Shown here: positions 5,011 to 5,429 of the stretch, in pieces | Position numbering within the stretch: the first letter of the stretch is position 1 | Layout of the letters: each line of letters begins with the position of its first letter | NCBI GenBank assembly: GCA_948560485.1 | Contig: CAOXUF010000173.1 | Coordinates: 1-5,429, forward strand | Direction: 5' to 3' | DNA from: an uncultured Eubacterium sp. | Lineage (GTDB): Bacteria; Bacillota_A; Clostridia; Lachnospirales; Lachnospiraceae | Length of the DNA stretch: 5,429 nucleotides | Notes under the pieces: generated by a model | Seen by the model: the letters and a program-made list of their open reading frames with translations, nothing else | The model's database searches: none | Told to the model about the DNA's origin: nothing | Made by a program: the position numbers and the translations under genes

Positions 5011-5262
5011 CTAATCCTCCACATCAAAATTTACAAGCCTTCCATCTTCAGCTTGCCTGATAGACTCCTTCAACCACTCATAATTTGCCTTACTTTCTCT
5101 TATGTGAAGATTTTCCATCAGATTATCATATTGTGCCTGAGACATCAGCACAACATTTTCGTCATTCTTTCTTGTAATTATTGCAATATCAGAATCATGT
5201 ATAACCCGATCACAAACCTCTTTAAAATTATTCCTCACGTTAGAAAAATTTGTTGCTATCAT
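5011..5262 (-). CDS. yefM: YefM-type antitoxin and autorepressor (Phd/YefM family)
   Basis: An 83-residue antitoxin that neutralises YoeB by binding it and, with it, represses the operon. The N-terminal half (MIATNFSNVRNNF, then IAIITRKNDENVVLMS) is the Phd/YefM dimer and DNA-binding fold. R10 and R31, at the positions reported as operator-contacting arginines in E. coli YefM, are both conserved. The C-terminal part (residues about 50-83, SKANYEWLKESIRQAEDGR and an acidic tail) corresponds to the flexible toxin-binding segment, which is also the target of proteases. Length matches the family. AAAGGAG lies nine bases before the ATG and a near-perfect promoter and operator lie directly upstream. 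It is followed by yoeB after three bases. Confidence 0.93.
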   Translation of the reverse strand: MIATNFSNVRNNFKEVCDRVIHDSDIAIITRKNDENVVLMSQAQYDNLMENLHIRESKANYEWLKESIRQAEDGRLVNFDVED

Positions 5263-5278
5263 ATTATCACACTCCTTT

Positions 5279-5293
5279 GAATATAGTATATTC
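5279..5293. repeat. Perfect palindrome overlapping the yefM -10
   Basis: GAATATA and its exact complement TATATTC flank a single central base, giving a 15-base perfect palindrome centred on 5286. It covers the TATACT -10 box and the probable transcription start of yefM-yoeB. Binding of a dimeric protein here would block transcription. It could be an additional operator, a site for another regulator, or a chance product of the AT-rich -10 region. Confidence 0.5.
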
Positions 5294-5313
5294 CATATTC
5301 ATAGCATTGTCAA
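5285..5313 (-). promoter_or_regulatory. Consensus promoter of the yefM-yoeB operon
   Basis: On the minus strand a perfect -35 TTGACA (5308-5313) is separated by exactly 17 bases from a -10 TATACT (5285-5290), one mismatch from consensus. Transcription would begin near 5278 and give a short leader carrying the AAAGGAG ribosome site of yefM. A promoter this strong fits an operon that is held down by autorepression. Confidence 0.88.
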
Positions 5314-5317
5314 TATT

Positions 5318-5336
5318 TTGTACAATATTCTGTGCA
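5318..5336. promoter_or_regulatory. Putative YefM-YoeB operator, two TGTACA-like boxes
   Basis: TTGTACAA (5318-5325) contains the TGTACA core known from the E. coli yefM-yoeB operator. A second box, TGTGCA (5331-5336), differs by one base. Their centres are 12 bases apart, the spacing I recall for the paired boxes in E. coli. Here the pair sits immediately upstream of the -35, so the bound complex would obstruct RNA polymerase. Assignment rests on core sequence, spacing and the conserved DNA-contacting arginines in YefM. Confidence 0.65.
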
Positions 5337-5365
5337 ACTATGTATCACAAGTTGAAACGATGATT

Positions 5366-5429
5366 TCATTGCCCGTAAATATATCCCTTGTCCTCTTTAT
5401 CCTCAATCAGCCTGATCCAGCAGTTTCCA
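5366..5429 (-). CDS. C-terminal end of an unidentified gene
   Basis: One minus-strand frame entering from the right edge stays open for twenty codons and ends in TGA at 5366-5368. Its product ends GNCWIRLIEDKEDKGYIYGQ, which has the amphipathic, mixed-charge look of a real protein end; the other two frames stop after six to eight codons. The fragment is too short to identify. It would end about 50 bases before the toxin-antitoxin promoter, a natural place for an upstream gene to stop. A random open stretch of this length is possible, so confidence is limited. Confidence 0.45.
   Translation of the reverse strand, partial: GNCWIRLIEDKEDKGYIYGQ

Noticed and set aside
4957..5280. Plus-strand open frame of 107 codons
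   Set aside because: It is antisense to yefM and part of yoeB, both recognised with confidence.
5352..5368. Possible hairpin TGAAA...TTTCA after the right-edge gene
   Set aside because: Only five AT-rich pairs with a six-base loop and no T-tract, so it is not convincing as a terminator.

Overview
The window is AT-rich and every gene I can support lies on the minus strand. Strong Shine-Dalgarno (SD) sequences (GGAGG, GAGGT), a housekeeping-type TTGACA/TATACT promoter and a hairpin-plus-T-tract terminator point to a low-GC Firmicute. Lachnospiraceae or related gut Clostridia is my guess. Gene content suggests accessory DNA (plasmid, phage or integrative element) rather than core chromosome: a tyrosine recombinase, a YefM-YoeB toxin-antitoxin pair, a ParB-fold protein and many small unrecognised proteins.

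Layout in the direction of transcription (right to left): (1) the last codons of an unidentified gene at 5366-5429; (2) a control region (about 5279-5336) with a consensus promoter, a two-box TGTACA-like operator and a perfect palindrome over the -10; (3) the yefM antitoxin and yoeB toxin genes, closed by an intrinsic terminator at 4697-4732; (4) a complete tyrosine recombinase of 327 residues; (5) a short gap with an extended -10 promoter at 3638-3646; (6) an uninterrupted run of fifteen small genes from 3615 to the left edge, the last one cut off by the window.

The fifteen genes average under 80 residues. They have gaps of a few to about 36 bases, one 26-base overlap, and near-consensus ribosome sites before most of them. 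No terminator is visible among them, so they are probably one operon. I can partly place only four: a ParB/sulfiredoxin-fold protein with a DGNHR motif and three small cysteine-rich proteins likely to bind zinc. One of these, a 59-residue gene at 1909-2088, is easy to miss because of its length. Several starts were moved inward from the longest reading frame because a good ribosome site sits just upstream of the inner ATG and the move removes overlaps.

Together the toxin-antitoxin and recombinase genes look like a maintenance and mobility module beside an operon of accessory genes of unknown role. No RNA gene, CRISPR array, insertion sequence or attachment site was found. No gene-free stretch exceeds about 120 bases.
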